From Actinocorallia herbida (GTDB lineage: Bacteria > Actinomycetota > Actinomycetes > Streptosporangiales > Streptosporangiaceae), in contig NZ_RJKE01000001.1 of NCBI RefSeq assembly GCF_003751225.1, positions 4,650,001 to 4,714,000 of the forward strand: DNA of 64,000 nucleotides. The letters run 5' to 3'. Shown piece after piece: positions 1-10,366 of the stretch (positions within the stretch are counted from its first letter, which is position 1; every line of letters begins with the position of its first letter). The translations under genes and the position numbers were made by a program. Below the pieces are notes generated by a model, which did not search any database, had not been told where the DNA came from, and was given only the letters and a program-made list of their open reading frames with translations.

Positions 1-507
1 GGTGATGACGCGCCAGTGCGTGTCGCCGTCCGCGAGCCGGGTCCAGCGCTCGATCCTGGCGTACAGGTCGTCGATCCTCGGCCGGTGGCGCCGGATGGCG
101 AACCGCGGATCGGTGGTCGTGTCGTCCGGCCCGTGCAGCGGTACCAGATCCTCGGCTCCGGAGAGCAGAAAGACGTCCGAGTCCGTGTAGGTCGGCAGGC
201 CCCGGTCGGTCTTGCGGCTGATCGAGGGAAGGGACAGGCTCCAGCCGAATCCGAAGGCGCCGTTGCCGGAACCCGAGTCGTAGGCCAGGGAGAGTTCGGG
301 ATCGAGCCCGGACCTGCCCTGGCTCGTGGCGATCGGCACCGTCACCGTCCCGGTGCCGGTCACGGGATTCGCCGCGAACTTCTCGCCCAGGCCACGGATG
401 GCCCCGCCGCCCTTCGGCAGCGTCACCGCCGGGGCTTCCGGCCCGCGGGAAAGCCGGTCCCCGCGCGCGTGGCCGCCGTCCTGCCCGAGGAGATCTGCAT
501 GCGACAC
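1..507 (-). CDS. Tc toxin subunit TcB (SpvB-domain protein), N-terminal part
   Basis: This is the first 169 codons of a protein that continues beyond the left edge. The N-terminus carries the SpvB/TcB signature: LPKGGGAIRGLGEKF, then NPVTGTGTVTVPIATSQGRS, then a DPELSLAYDSGSGNGAFGFGW block at about residues 35-90. In Tc toxins, TcB pairs with TcC to form the cocoon that shields the toxic enzyme and docks on the TcA pore. The start is GTG at 507, preceded by GAGGTGAC at a good distance. It is divergent from the TcA genes, which begin at 695. Only the N-terminus is visible, so whether TcC is fused or separate, and what the toxic C-terminus is, cannot be seen. Confidence 0.88.
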   Translation of the reverse strand, partial: MSHADLLGQDGGHARGDRLSRGPEAPAVTLPKGGGAIRGLGEKFAANPVTGTGTVTVPIATSQGRSGLDPELSLAYDSGSGNGAFGFGWSLSLPSISRKTDRGLPTYTDSDVFLLSGAEDLVPLHGPDDTTTDPRFAIRRHRPRIDDLYARIERWTRLADGDTHWRVIT

Positions 508-694
508 CGCGTCACCTCGGCTCTCTCTCCCCGCTGGTTGTACCCGGGCCGCGGCGGGCTTGCGTAATGCCCACCCGAATCAACCGTTTTGTTTCCCTAA
601 CCCGCCGGATCCCATGAACATCACGGGCGCGTCAGCGGGGATGTGATCGGTACGGAACACGACGGGTCCGGCCATGGGACTGCGAGGTTGCACG
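508..694. promoter_or_regulatory. divergent promoter region of the Tc toxin locus
   Basis: This non-coding stretch separates the divergent TcB and TcA start codons. It contains a locally AT-richer segment around 570-600 (CAACCGTTTTGTTTCCCTAA) in otherwise very GC-rich DNA. It should carry promoters for both directions. No clear -35/-10 pair or strong dyad was recognised. Confidence 0.5.
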
Positions 695-3600
695 ATGGGA
701 GCTGGTTTCCAGGTCCGCGGCACGGTGCTCGACGGCACGGGTGCGGCGGTCGACGGCGTCTCCATCGAGGTGATGGATCTGCGCCTCGGCGGAGAGCACC
801 TGGTCGGCGCCGCCGAGCTGCGGCCGGACGGCACGTTCTCGCTGGGATTCGACCCAGAACCCGTCCGGGCGGCGCCCGGCGCGAGCCTCGACCTCCTCGT
901 GCGGGTGGTCCGGGACGGCGAGGTGATCGCCCGGTCCGACACCCGGTTCGACGCGGGTCCGGACGAGCGGATCGACGTCGAACTCCAGGCGGGCGCCGTA
1001 CCCGCCGACGAGTACGGCCGCCTCGTCGCCGACCTCCACCGGACGTCGGCCCGCACCGGTGCGGGCACGGTGCGGCTCGCCGCCTTCGTCGAGAACGCCG
1101 AGCGCAGGGACGTGACCTTCGCGGCGGCCAAGAGCGGCTGGGACGCCCGCTCCGTCGCCATGGCCTCGCTGTCGGGCCGCGAGGCCGAGCGCACCGGGAT
1201 CCCCGCCGCGCTGCACTACGCGCTCTACCGGGCGGGGCTCCCCGCTGGACCACGGCTTTGGACGCTCGCCCCGTCCGCGGTGCTGGAGTCCGTCTGGTCC
1301 CGCGCCGCCGCGGACGGGATCATCGCGCCCGAACTGGCGGAGGCGATCCCCGCGAGCCTGGAGACCGCCCGCGCGCTCGCCGAACGCGAGGTGCTCGACC
1401 TGCCCGGCGGGGTCGGCGACGTGCGGTTGGAGGACCTGCTGCGGACCGGCCTGCCCGAGGCGGCCGACCGGCGCCGTTTCGCCCGGATCTACCGCGAGCA
1501 CCGGGACTCCCCCGCAACGCTGTGGGCCCGCGTGCGCGCGGAGTTCCCCGGCCCTGCCGCCCGGCTGGAACTCGACGGCGCGCTGGCCGCCCTTACCCGC
1601 AACAACGCGCCCCTGATCAAAAGACTCCACGACACCACGGCCCCCGCACGGGTCGGGGATCTCGCGGCCGCCGGCTACCACCGCGCGAGCCGCTGGCGGG
1701 AGGCGCTCACCGCCGAGGTGCCGGTGCCCGACGACGTCCCCGGCGACGACGAGGACGCACGCCGCGACGCCTACGCGCGGATCCTCGCCGAGGAACTGCG
1801 GCTGCGGCACCCCACCGCCGTGCTCGGCGCCGAGGTGGCCGAGGGGATGATCCCGGTCGGCGGCCCGGAAGGCACCGACCGCGCCGTCGCGGAGTTCCTC
1901 GCCGAGTACCACGACCGGTTCGAGCTGACGGTCCATCCCGTCGACGAGTTCCTCGACGCGCGGGCGATCGACCTCGAACCGTCCGTCCGCGAGGAGATCG
2001 CGACCCTCCAGCGGGTCGTCGCCGTCGCCGGGGCTCCGCAGGCCGTCCGCGGGCTGCGCGCACTCGGATTCGACTCCGCGCGGGCGGTCGCGCTGCAGGG
2101 CGAGGGGACGTTCGTCGCCCGGTTCGCCTCTGCGCTCGGCGGCGCGGACATCGCGCGGGAGACGTTCCGCCGCAGCGAGCAGGTGCACGGCGGCGTCCTG
2201 GCCACGGCCACCAGCCATCTGCTGGCGCGCACCGCCCCCGAGGTGTTCGCGGTGCCTCGCGGCGGGCCCGCCGCCGCGAGCGGCCCGATCGCCGCGGTCC
2301 GCACGGCCGGGGCGCGCGCGCTGCCGAACCTGGAGACCCTGTTCGGTTCGCTGGACACCGGGGCCTGTGAGCAGTGCGAATCGGTGCTCAGCCCCGCCGC
2401 GTACCTGGTCGACCTTCTGGAGTTCCTCGACGTCGATCCCGCCGTGCCCGGCGGCCGCAGACCGCTCGAAGTCCTGCTGAGCCGCCGCCCCGACCTCCAG
2501 CACATCGCGCTGAGCTGCGAGAACACCGAGACCGAGCTGCCCTACGTGGACCTGGTGAACGAGATACTCGAACACGTCGTGGTCAACGCCTCGATCGACG
2601 GGTACGCGGGCCACGACGTGCCGCCTGGCACCGGTTCGGCCGAACTCCTCGCATCGCCGCAGTTCGTGAACGACGCCGCGTACTCGGTCCTGCGCGGCGC
2701 GGCCTTCCCGCTCGCGCTGCCGTGGGACCGGCAACTGGCCGCGCTGCGCGCGTATGTCGCGCAGGCGGGGGTCCCGCTCGGTGAGGCGATGGGCGCGCTC
2801 GCCGCCGACGAGGAACGCGGCCGGTCGTGGCAGGACCTCGCGCGGGAGCGGGCCGGGATCGGCCCCGCCGAACGCGACCTGCTTCGCGGGCCGGAGGTGA
2901 GCGCCCAGGCCCTGTTCGGCGACGACCCCGCGCGGGTGACCGAGGACCAGCTCGTGGCGGGGGTGGGCAACGCGCGCAGGCTCGTCCGCCGCCTCGGCCT
3001 CAGCCCCGCGGATCTGGTGAGCCTGCTGCGGACCCGGTTCGTCAACCCGCACACCGGCCTGCTGGTCCAGATCGGCTCCCTCGGGGTCGGGCTTTCCGCC
3101 GTGCAGGCCCTGCACGACGGGACGATGACGCCGCAGGCGTTCCGCGCGGCGCTGCGCCCCGGCCTGGATCTGACCCCGTTCGGCGGGGACGTGGTCGAGT
3201 GGCTGGCCGCGCGCCATGAGCCGATCATGAGCGTGATCGTGCTCACCGATCCGAGCGGGCAGGAGCCGCCGGCCGGGGACGCGACCGGTGGTTTCGCGCG
3301 GCTCGAACTGCGGCGGGCGCTGCCCGACCCGGCGCGCAACCGGATCCGGCCCGTCGACCTGCTGGGCATCGCCCGGTTCGTCCGGCTGCGGGCCCGGCTC
3401 GGCTGGAGCGTCGAGCGCACCGACGAGGTCGTCACCGCACTCTGGCCGACGGAGAGACCGGTCACCGCGCCCGCCGCCGATGTCCGAAGGGACCTGGACG
3501 CCGGTTTTGACACCGTGCTGCTCCGCCTGGGGCATCTGCTGGCCGCGGCGGAGCTCCTCGGCCTCGATGTCGAAGAGGACCTGCCGTGGTTGCTCGGCTG

Positions 3601-6600
3601 TTTCGGGCCACTGGGTTCGCGTGGGCCGGACTCGCCGTTCCGCAGGTTGTTCCCCGCCTCCACGCTGCTCGGGACCGACCCGGTGTTCGGTCCCGGCCCG
3701 GACGGGATCCCGCCGGCCCGTCAGGACGCCAAGCTGCTGGACCACGGGCCCGCCCTGCAGGCGGCGCTGAAGCTCACCGCGGAGGAGTTCGCCGTGGTCG
3801 TGCGCGCGGCCGAGGCGGGCCCCGCGACGCCCCTGTCGGTCGCCTCGGTCAGCGCACTGTTCCGGTACGCGTTCCTGGCCCGGACACTGCGGATCAGCGT
3901 GCCCGAACTGGTCGGGCTGATCGACGCGACGGGTCTGCGGCCGTTCGCGCCGCTCGACGGGCCCGACCCCGGATTCCTGCGGTTCGTGCGTCTCGCCCAG
4001 GCGATCAGGGACTCCGGCGTCCCGATCTCGCGCGTGGTGGCGCCGGGCCTCGGCGGGGACGCCCCGGACGTCCTGCCGGTACTGCGCGCGGTCCGCGCCG
4101 CGCTCGCCGACCGGCCCGCGCCGGCGCGGTGGAGCGAGTCGGCGCTGCGCTCCGTCCTGACCTCGGTGCTCCCCCCGGATGTGAGCGACGCGTTCCTCGG
4201 CCTGCTCTCCGGGACCTCCACGTACACGGCCCCCTACGCCCAGGAGCAGGCGACGCTGCCAGAGCCGGTGGTGGCGGTCGCGTCCGGCCTGGCCTACGAC
4301 GCCGCCCGCGCGCTGCTGATCCATCGCGGGGTCCTCACCCCGGAGGCTGCCGCCGCGGTGGCCGCGCTGCCCGGCCTGCCCGCGGGACTCGCCGAGGCGG
4401 TCACCGTCCTGGCCAACGCGGGGCAGGCCGAGTACCTGCCGCTGTTGCGCGCCCACCCGGTGCTGGCGCGGCGCTGGCAGGTCTGGGCGGGTTCGGCCGG
4501 CGACCCCGAGGCCAAGCGCGACACCCTGGGGAAGGCGCTGCTGGAAGAGCTGCGGCCGGAGCTGCGGAGCAGGCTGCTCGGCGAGGTGCTGGGCACCGCG
4601 ACCGGCGCGGATCCCGCGGCGCTCGCGGTGCTCGTCGAGGATCCCGTGGCCATGCCGGGCACCGCGCCGGGGCGTTCGGCCGCCGACGACCTGGCCGCGG
4701 TGACCACCGCGGGGCTGCGGGCGCGTTTCTGGGCGGGTCCGATCACCGGCGCCCCGGTCAGGACCGCGACCGCACCCGCGATCGACTACGGGCCGGGCCT
4801 GGCGGATCTGCGGCAGGCGGCCAGCGTGGCCACCGGTCCGGTGGGAGGGATCTGGGACGCCTTCGTCGACCCCGCGGTCCCGGGACCGTACGTGCTGTCG
4901 GTCGAGACGGACGCCGTGGACGTGGCGCTCAAGGTCGACGGCCGCACGGTGCCCCTGCTGCGGGACGCGGGCCTCTGGACGACGGCGGACCCGGTCGCGC
5001 CGGCCGCCCTGCGGCCGCTGCGGATCGAGCTGACCGCGACCGGGCTCACCGCGCGGCTGAGGCTGCGGTGGCAGGCCGAGGGCGTCGCCCGCACGACGCT
5101 GCCCGGCTCCGTCTGCTGCCCGGCCGACAGCGTCGACGCGTTCACCGCCGCCTACCGGAGACTACTGGCCGCCCTGGAGGTCGCGGCTGCGTTCCGGCTC
5201 TCCCCCCGCGAGCTCCACGCCCTGGCCCGGCTTCCGGAACTGCGCACCGGCGGCGTCGGCTGGCTGTCCGCGGTGCCGGGTCCCGCGAGCCCCGCCGCGT
5301 CGGCCGTGCTGGCCGGCGCGATCGCCGCACTCGCCCGCTACCGCAAGCTCTGCGAACGCTGGGCCGTCACCGGCACCGCGCTCGCAGATCTCCTCGATGC
5401 CCCCGCCACCGCGCCGGCCCCCGGTCCGCTGATCGCCGCGCTCACCGGAGCCGTGCCCTCCGTCGTGGCGGACGTGGCGGCCCACCTGGGCCTCGCGGGG
5501 GACGCTCAGCGGACCCTCGACGGGCTGTGGCGGATCGCCGACGTGCTGGATCTGACGGGGCGCGTCGTGCTGCCCGTCGGTGTGCTCGCCAGGATCCTCA
5601 GGACCGAGCCGTCGGCGCAGGACGTCCGCGATCTGCGGGACGCCATCCGCGCGCGCTACGACGACGACGCGTGGGCCGAGGTGGTGCGCCCGATCCACAA
5701 CGCACTCCGCCGCACCGCCCGCGACGCCCTGGTCGCGCGGGTCATGCACCAGGAGAACCCCGACCCCGACCTCGCCCTGGACGAGGTCACCGGCGGGTTC
5801 GCCACCCCCGACCGGCTCTACGAACGGCTGCTGATCGACGTGCAGATGGACCCGTGCATGACGACCTCCCGGATCGCCCAGGCGATCTCGACCGTGCAGC
5901 TGTTCGTCACGCGCTTCCTGCTCAACCTGGAACTCGAGGTCCCGCCCGAGTCGATCGACCCGAAGCGCTGGGAGGCGATGAAGCGGTACCGGATCTGGGA
6001 GGCCAACCGCAGAGTGTTCCTCTTCCCGGAGAACTGGCTCGACCCCGACCTGCGCGACGACAAGTCGCCGTTCTTCCGGGAGGTGGAATCCGAGCTGCTC
6101 CAGTCCGACATCACCGACCAGGCCGCGTCCGTCGCGCTCGGCCACTACCTCGAACGCCTCGACGAGGTGGCCCACCTGGAGATCGCCGGCATGCACGTCC
6201 AGGAGCGCGACGCCGCGGGCACCGGAGTCCCCGACCCGCTGGTCCACGTGATCGGCCGCACGTCCGGCGCCAAACGCGGCTACTACCACCGCACCCTCGA
6301 CGGGACGTGGCGGCCGTGGGAGCGGGTCAACGTCGACATCCCCGATGATCCGGTGCTGCCGGTGATCTGGAAGGGCAGGTTCCTGCTGTTCTGGCTGTCG
6401 GTGTCCAGGCAGCCCGATCGGCGGCAGCCCGGACCGTTCGCCGCCACAGCCCAGCCGGGTGTCCGGCTGGGCGACCTCGCCGTGAAGGACCTCGCCCTGA
6501 AGGCGACGGCCACCTTGACCGTGAGCCTGTTCTGGAGCGAGTACTACAACAACCGGTGGCAGTCGCCGCGCACCTCCGACCCCGATCGGCCGATCGACCT

Positions 6601-7096
6601 GGGCGCCCAGTTCAGCGTCATCGGCGATCCGCTGACGCTGCAGCTCGCCTCCGACATCGAAACCGACGGCACCGGGGTGCGCGACAGCCTCGGCATCGTC
6701 GTGCTCAACCCCAGCCCGGGAGGCACGGGGAACTCCTACTTCCGGCTCTACACCACGCACAGCCTGCCGGTCCGCAAGCAGGACGACACCGGTGGTCCGC
6801 CGGGATTCCCCGCGGACCGGCAGTTCTCCAGCGCCGGCCCGTTCGTGGTCAGCTACCGGGACGACCCGTTTCACCCCCTGATGGTGCTGCGCAAGAGCCA
6901 GTCGCCCTACCGGGGGGTCGGGCCGATGCACCGACTCAAGGACGCGCACCAGGCACCCTTCTTCTTCCAGGACAGCAGGCACGTCTTCTACGTCCATCCC
7001 GACCCGACCGACCTCCTGCGGACCACCCCGTTCGGGCGCTTCGCCGTACCGGCGGCCGACCCTCTCGCCTTTCCCGACCTGATCGTCTCCGGCTGA
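695..7096 (+). CDS. Tc toxin subunit TcA, first half (TcaA/YenA1-like)
   Basis: A 2133-aa protein. Residues ~5-100 look like a transthyretin/carboxypeptidase-regulatory-like beta domain. The VRP1/TcA landmark LFGSLDTGACEQC ... SPAAYLVDLLEFL lies at about 549-580. A PA14-like beta region is near 1385-1460 (GIWDAFVDPAVPGPYVLS). The conserved Tc block LLIDVQMDPCMTTSRIAQAI begins near 1712, and the neuraminidase-like segment SEYYNNRWQSP near 1947. In known Tc toxins this part forms the shell and receptor-binding regions around the translocation channel. I chose ATG 695 because GAGG lies 7 nt upstream; ATG 674 has no ribosome site. The companion gene starts 17 nt after the stop. Together the two halves total about 3.2 kaa, larger than the usual ~2.5 kaa TcA. 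Target host is unknown. Confidence 0.85.
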   Translation: MGAGFQVRGTVLDGTGAAVDGVSIEVMDLRLGGEHLVGAAELRPDGTFSLGFDPEPVRAAPGASLDLLVRVVRDGEVIARSDTRFDAGPDERIDVELQAGAVPADEYGRLVADLHRTSARTGAGTVRLAAFVENAERRDVTFAAAKSGWDARSVAMASLSGREAERTGIPAALHYALYRAGLPAGPRLWTLAPSAVLESVWSRAAADGIIAPELAEAIPASLETARALAEREVLDLPGGVGDVRLEDLLRTGLPEAADRRRFARIYREHRDSPATLWARVRAEFPGPAARLELDGALAALTRNNAPLIKRLHDTTAPARVGDLAAAGYHRASRWREALTAEVPVPDDVPGDDEDARRDAYARILAEELRLRHPTAVLGAEVAEGMIPVGGPEGTDRAVAEFLAEYHDRFELTVHPVDEFLDARAIDLEPSVREEIATLQRVVAVAGAPQAVRGLRALGFDSARAVALQGEGTFVARFASALGGADIARETFRRSEQVHGGVLATATSHLLARTAPEVFAVPRGGPAAASGPIAAVRTAGARALPNLETLFGSLDTGACEQCESVLSPAAYLVDLLEFLDVDPAVPGGRRPLEVLLSRRPDLQHIALSCENTETELPYVDLVNEILEHVVVNASIDGYAGHDVPPGTGSAELLASPQFVNDAAYSVLRGAAFPLALPWDRQLAALRAYVAQAGVPLGEAMGALAADEERGRSWQDLARERAGIGPAERDLLRGPEVSAQALFGDDPARVTEDQLVAGVGNARRLVRRLGLSPADLVSLLRTRFVNPHTGLLVQIGSLGVGLSAVQALHDGTMTPQAFRAALRPGLDLTPFGGDVVEWLAARHEPIMSVIVLTDPSGQEPPAGDATGGFARLELRRALPDPARNRIRPVDLLGIARFVRLRARLGWSVERTDEVVTALWPTERPVTAPAADVRRDLDAGFDTVLLRLGHLLAAAELLGLDVEEDLPWLLGCFGPLGSRGPDSPFRRLFPASTLLGTDPVFGPGPDGIPPARQDAKLLDHGPALQAALKLTAEEFAVVVRAAEAGPATPLSVASVSALFRYAFLARTLRISVPELVGLIDATGLRPFAPLDGPDPGFLRFVRLAQAIRDSGVPISRVVAPGLGGDAPDVLPVLRAVRAALADRPAPARWSESALRSVLTSVLPPDVSDAFLGLLSGTSTYTAPYAQEQATLPEPVVAVASGLAYDAARALLIHRGVLTPEAAAAVAALPGLPAGLAEAVTVLANAGQAEYLPLLRAHPVLARRWQVWAGSAGDPEAKRDTLGKALLEELRPELRSRLLGEVLGTATGADPAALAVLVEDPVAMPGTAPGRSAADDLAAVTTAGLRARFWAGPITGAPVRTATAPAIDYGPGLADLRQAASVATGPVGGIWDAFVDPAVPGPYVLSVETDAVDVALKVDGRTVPLLRDAGLWTTADPVAPAALRPLRIELTATGLTARLRLRWQAEGVARTTLPGSVCCPADSVDAFTAAYRRLLAALEVAAAFRLSPRELHALARLPELRTGGVGWLSAVPGPASPAASAVLAGAIAALARYRKLCERWAVTGTALADLLDAPATAPAPGPLIAALTGAVPSVVADVAAHLGLAGDAQRTLDGLWRIADVLDLTGRVVLPVGVLARILRTEPSAQDVRDLRDAIRARYDDDAWAEVVRPIHNALRRTARDALVARVMHQENPDPDLALDEVTGGFATPDRLYERLLIDVQMDPCMTTSRIAQAISTVQLFVTRFLLNLELEVPPESIDPKRWEAMKRYRIWEANRRVFLFPENWLDPDLRDDKSPFFREVESELLQSDITDQAASVALGHYLERLDEVAHLEIAGMHVQERDAAGTGVPDPLVHVIGRTSGAKRGYYHRTLDGTWRPWERVNVDIPDDPVLPVIWKGRFLLFWLSVSRQPDRRQPGPFAATAQPGVRLGDLAVKDLALKATATLTVSLFWSEYYNNRWQSPRTSDPDRPIDLGAQFSVIGDPLTLQLASDIETDGTGVRDSLGIVVLNPSPGGTGNSYFRLYTTHSLPVRKQDDTGGPPGFPADRQFSSAGPFVVSYRDDPFHPLMVLRKSQSPYRGVGPMHRLKDAHQAPFFFQDSRHVFYVHPDPTDLLRTTPFGRFAVPAADPLAFPDLIVSG

Positions 7097-7113
7097 ACAC
7101 GAAGGGACCCGCC

Positions 7114-10100
7114 ATGGCCGACACGACGTCCTTCGTGTTCGAGAACCACTTCCATCCCTACGTCGGGATGCTGGTGGAGCGGCTCAACCAGCAGTCCGTG
7201 GACGGACTCCTGGACCTCGCGGTCCAGCAGGTGTCCGAGCCGTTCTTCGACCGGCTCTACGATCCGAACGACCCGTTGGCGGCCGGCGAGGACCCCAGTT
7301 TCACCGTCACCTCGTCGCCGAAGAACATCGACGTCAGCGAGGCGGGACCGTACTCGGTCTACAACTGGGAACTGTTCTTCCACGCGCCGGTGACCATCGC
7401 GGTGCACCTGAGCAAGAACCAGCGCTTCGCGGAGGCCCAGCGCTGGTTCCACCATGTCTTCGACCCCACCGAGACCGATCCGAGCACGCCGGTGCCCGAC
7501 CGGTTCTGGAAGTTCATCCGCTTCCGCGACCCCCGGCCCGGCGACATGCCCCGGGTCGACGAACTCGTGGCCGTGCTGAGCCGCCCGCCCGCCGAGCTCA
7601 CCCCGGAGGAGCGGATCCTGCTGGTCTCGGCCGCCCGCGCCTACGAGGGACTGCGTCGCGAACCCTTCCGGCCCCACCGGGTCGCCAGGACACGGGTGGT
7701 GGCCTACCAGTACTACGTGGTGATGAAGTACCTGGAGAACCTCATCGCCTGGGGCGACAGCCTGTTCCGGCTCGACACCGCCGAGTCGATCAACGAGGCC
7801 ACCCAGCTGTACGTGCTCGCCGGGAACATCCTCGGTCCGCGTCCGGCGGAGGTGCCCCGGCACCGGGCCGCGCCGCGGATGAGCTACCGCGGGCTCAAGG
7901 AGGCCGGTATGGGGGCCTTCGGGAACGCACTCGTCAAGCTGGAGAACCAGTTGCCGTTCTCCAGGACGCCGCCCCCGGGCGCCGCGGGGGCGGGGGCGGG
8001 CGGAACCGCGCTGCTGGGGATCGGGCGCAGCCTCTACTTCTGCGTCCCGCGCAACGACCAGCTGGTCGGATACTGGGACACCGTCGCCGACCGCCTGTTC
8101 AAGATCCGGACCTGCCGCGACATCACCGGCACCGTGCGGCAGCTCGCGCTGTTCGCACCGGCACTGGACCCGGGCCTGCTGTCCCGGGCCACCGCCGCCG
8201 GGATCGACGTCGCGGGCGCGGTCGCCGGCACCCGGGCGCCCGCCTCGCCGGTGCGGGCCGCCCTGCTGATCCAGAAGGCGCTGGAGATCACCGCGGAGGT
8301 CAAGGCGGCCGGATCCGCCCTGCTTTCCGCGATGGACCGGCGCGACGGCGAGGAACTCGCCCGGCTGCGGCAGGCCCACGAGATCGGCATGGCCAGGCTC
8401 GGCCGGGATGTGCGCTTCCTCGCCTGGAAGGAGGCCGAGGCCAACACCGAGGCGCTGCTGCGCACGCGGGCCCTGACCTTCGACCGGTACCGGCACTTCC
8501 AGCTGCTGCTCGGCCGCCCGGAGGCGGAAGTCGACCGGCTGCGCGACGTCGCCCTCACCCGTGTGCCGGTCACCCAGGCCAATTTCGAAGAAGTGCACCA
8601 GCGGCTGGTCGGTCAGTACGCGACCGCGATCGCGCGGGAGACCAGGCCCGCGCCGCGGCTGGCCCGCGACGGCGACCCGCAGATCCAGGCGGGCGCGCAG
8701 AGCCAGGGATCCCTGAACCTGATCCCCAACGAGTTCGCCGAGCTGAACGTCCACCTGCCGGCGTCGCGGGACAAGCAGCGGGACGCCACCGACCTGGACA
8801 TCATCTACGGGGTGCTCGGCATGCTGCCGAACATGGGCGTCGACATCGAGCCGTTCGGCATCGGCGGCCATGTGGAGTTCGGCGGGCCGCTGCTGTCCGC
8901 GGTGGGCAGGACGCTCGCCACCGCCATCCGCGGCGCCGCCGACCAGGACGCCCACGACGGCGGCCGGGCCTCGCGGATCGCCGCCTACCAGCGCCGGGAT
9001 CTCGACTTCGTGCAGCAGAGCAACCAGGCGGCCCTGGAACTCATGCAGAACGGGCGCCAGCTCATCGCCGCTCTCGTGCACGAGCAGGTCGCGCGACGCG
9101 ACCACGAGATGGCCGGAGACCAGATCCAGCGGGCCCAGGAGGTCGACGCGTTCCTCGCCACCAAGGACACCAACACCGAGCTGTACACGTGGCTGCGCGG
9201 CGAGGTGTCCCGCAGCTTCGCCGAGCGCTACCGGATGGCGATCGACGTCGCGCGCTCGGCCGAGCAGGCCGTGAAGCGTGAGGTGATGCGCCCCGAACTC
9301 GACGAGCAGACCTTCATCGGCCACCGGCACTGGGAGACCGGCAGGCGCGGCCTCCAGGCGGGCGAGCGGCTGCACCACGATCTCACCCGGCTGCAACTCG
9401 CCTATCTGGAGCACGACCGCCGCGAGTTCGAGCTGACCACCCATGTCTCGCTGCGCATGCTCGACCCGCTGGCCCTGCTCGAACTGCGGTCCCGGGGGTC
9501 ATGCCAGTTCACCGTGCCCGAATGGCTGTACGACCTCGAGGTGCCCGGCCATCACCTGCGCCGCATCCGCACCGTGGCGCTCAGCCTGCCTTCGGTGACG
9601 GGCCCCTACACGTCCGTCGCGGCGACCCTGTCCCTCCAGCGCAGCTCCCTGCGCAGAGATCCGGGGCTGATCGCCGACAAGTACACCCGGACGTCCGGAG
9701 AGGATCCTCGCTTCCTCGACTATCCCGGCGCCTTGGAGTCGGTGGTGACCAGCTCCGCGGTACGTGACGCGGGCCTGTTCGACGCCGGGGCGCGCGATGA
9801 CCGGTACCTGCCGTTCGAGGGAGCGGGCGCGATCAGCACCTGGGCCCTGAACCTGCCGTCCGAGCTGCGCACCTTCGACTACACGAGCATCTCCGACGCC
9901 GTCCTGCACATCGGCTACACCGCCCGCCCGGGGGTGCGGACCGACGCCGTGGTCACCGACCTGCGCGAACGCTTCGCCGCCACGGCGGGACGGGCGCTCG
10001 GGCGGTCGTTCAGCCTGCGGCACGATTTCCCGGACGACTGGGCGGCCTTCCTGGCGGGCGGCTCCGGGCCGTCGCTGCGGATCGCCAAGGACTGGTTCCC

Positions 10101-10350
10101 GTACTTCGCCCAATCCGCGACGATCAAGGTGACCGCGGTCGAGCTCTACGGGATCTCCGGGGACGAGCTCGTGCGGGGGCCGTCTCCGGTGGAGGAGTCC
10201 GCGCTCCAGGCACTCGACGCCCAGCTCGCGAGCTCGGGGGCGTTCACCCTTGACGTGCCCGCGGACGACACCGTGGTGGTCCGCGACCGGAAGGCCGACC
10301 CCCACCTCATCGTCCGGTACACGATCCGCCGACCGACGGATTCCCCATGA
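7114..10350 (+). CDS. Tc toxin subunit TcA, second half (TcaB/YenA2-like; pore and TcB-binding domains)
   Basis: A 1078-aa protein translated from its own ATG, with GAAGGGACC upstream. The N-terminal third continues the neuraminidase-like region (YNWELFFHAPVTIAVHLS; YYVVMKYLENLIAWGDSLFR near residue 200), typical of TcA just before the pore domain. The region ~600-780 is strongly helical and rich in Gln, Glu and Arg (QSNQAALELMQNGRQLIAAL), as expected for the channel helices. The last ~280 residues match the TcA/TcB-binding domain, with FDYTSISDAVLHIGYTA near 919. Splitting TcA into two co-translated chains is known from TcaA/TcaB and YenA1/YenA2. The next gene starts 16 nt downstream, so all three are probably one operon. 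Confidence 0.87.
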   Translation: MADTTSFVFENHFHPYVGMLVERLNQQSVDGLLDLAVQQVSEPFFDRLYDPNDPLAAGEDPSFTVTSSPKNIDVSEAGPYSVYNWELFFHAPVTIAVHLSKNQRFAEAQRWFHHVFDPTETDPSTPVPDRFWKFIRFRDPRPGDMPRVDELVAVLSRPPAELTPEERILLVSAARAYEGLRREPFRPHRVARTRVVAYQYYVVMKYLENLIAWGDSLFRLDTAESINEATQLYVLAGNILGPRPAEVPRHRAAPRMSYRGLKEAGMGAFGNALVKLENQLPFSRTPPPGAAGAGAGGTALLGIGRSLYFCVPRNDQLVGYWDTVADRLFKIRTCRDITGTVRQLALFAPALDPGLLSRATAAGIDVAGAVAGTRAPASPVRAALLIQKALEITAEVKAAGSALLSAMDRRDGEELARLRQAHEIGMARLGRDVRFLAWKEAEANTEALLRTRALTFDRYRHFQLLLGRPEAEVDRLRDVALTRVPVTQANFEEVHQRLVGQYATAIARETRPAPRLARDGDPQIQAGAQSQGSLNLIPNEFAELNVHLPASRDKQRDATDLDIIYGVLGMLPNMGVDIEPFGIGGHVEFGGPLLSAVGRTLATAIRGAADQDAHDGGRASRIAAYQRRDLDFVQQSNQAALELMQNGRQLIAALVHEQVARRDHEMAGDQIQRAQEVDAFLATKDTNTELYTWLRGEVSRSFAERYRMAIDVARSAEQAVKREVMRPELDEQTFIGHRHWETGRRGLQAGERLHHDLTRLQLAYLEHDRREFELTTHVSLRMLDPLALLELRSRGSCQFTVPEWLYDLEVPGHHLRRIRTVALSLPSVTGPYTSVAATLSLQRSSLRRDPGLIADKYTRTSGEDPRFLDYPGALESVVTSSAVRDAGLFDAGARDDRYLPFEGAGAISTWALNLPSELRTFDYTSISDAVLHIGYTARPGVRTDAVVTDLRERFAATAGRALGRSFSLRHDFPDDWAAFLAGGSGPSLRIAKDWFPYFAQSATIKVTAVELYGISGDELVRGPSPVEESALQALDAQLASSGAFTLDVPADDTVVVRDRKADPHLIVRYTIRRPTDSP

Positions 10351-10366
10351 GGACAGGAGCGCACTG

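Noticed and set aside
632..4456. Very long minus-strand open frame (1274 codons) opposite TcA
   Set aside because: It is Arg/Gly/Gln-rich with no domain pattern and mirrors the codon bias of the plus-strand toxin gene. Typical GC-driven antisense shadow.
6988..9444. Minus-strand open frame of 818 codons opposite the second TcA half
   Set aside because: Composition and lack of motifs mark it as a shadow; the plus strand has clear Tc domains.
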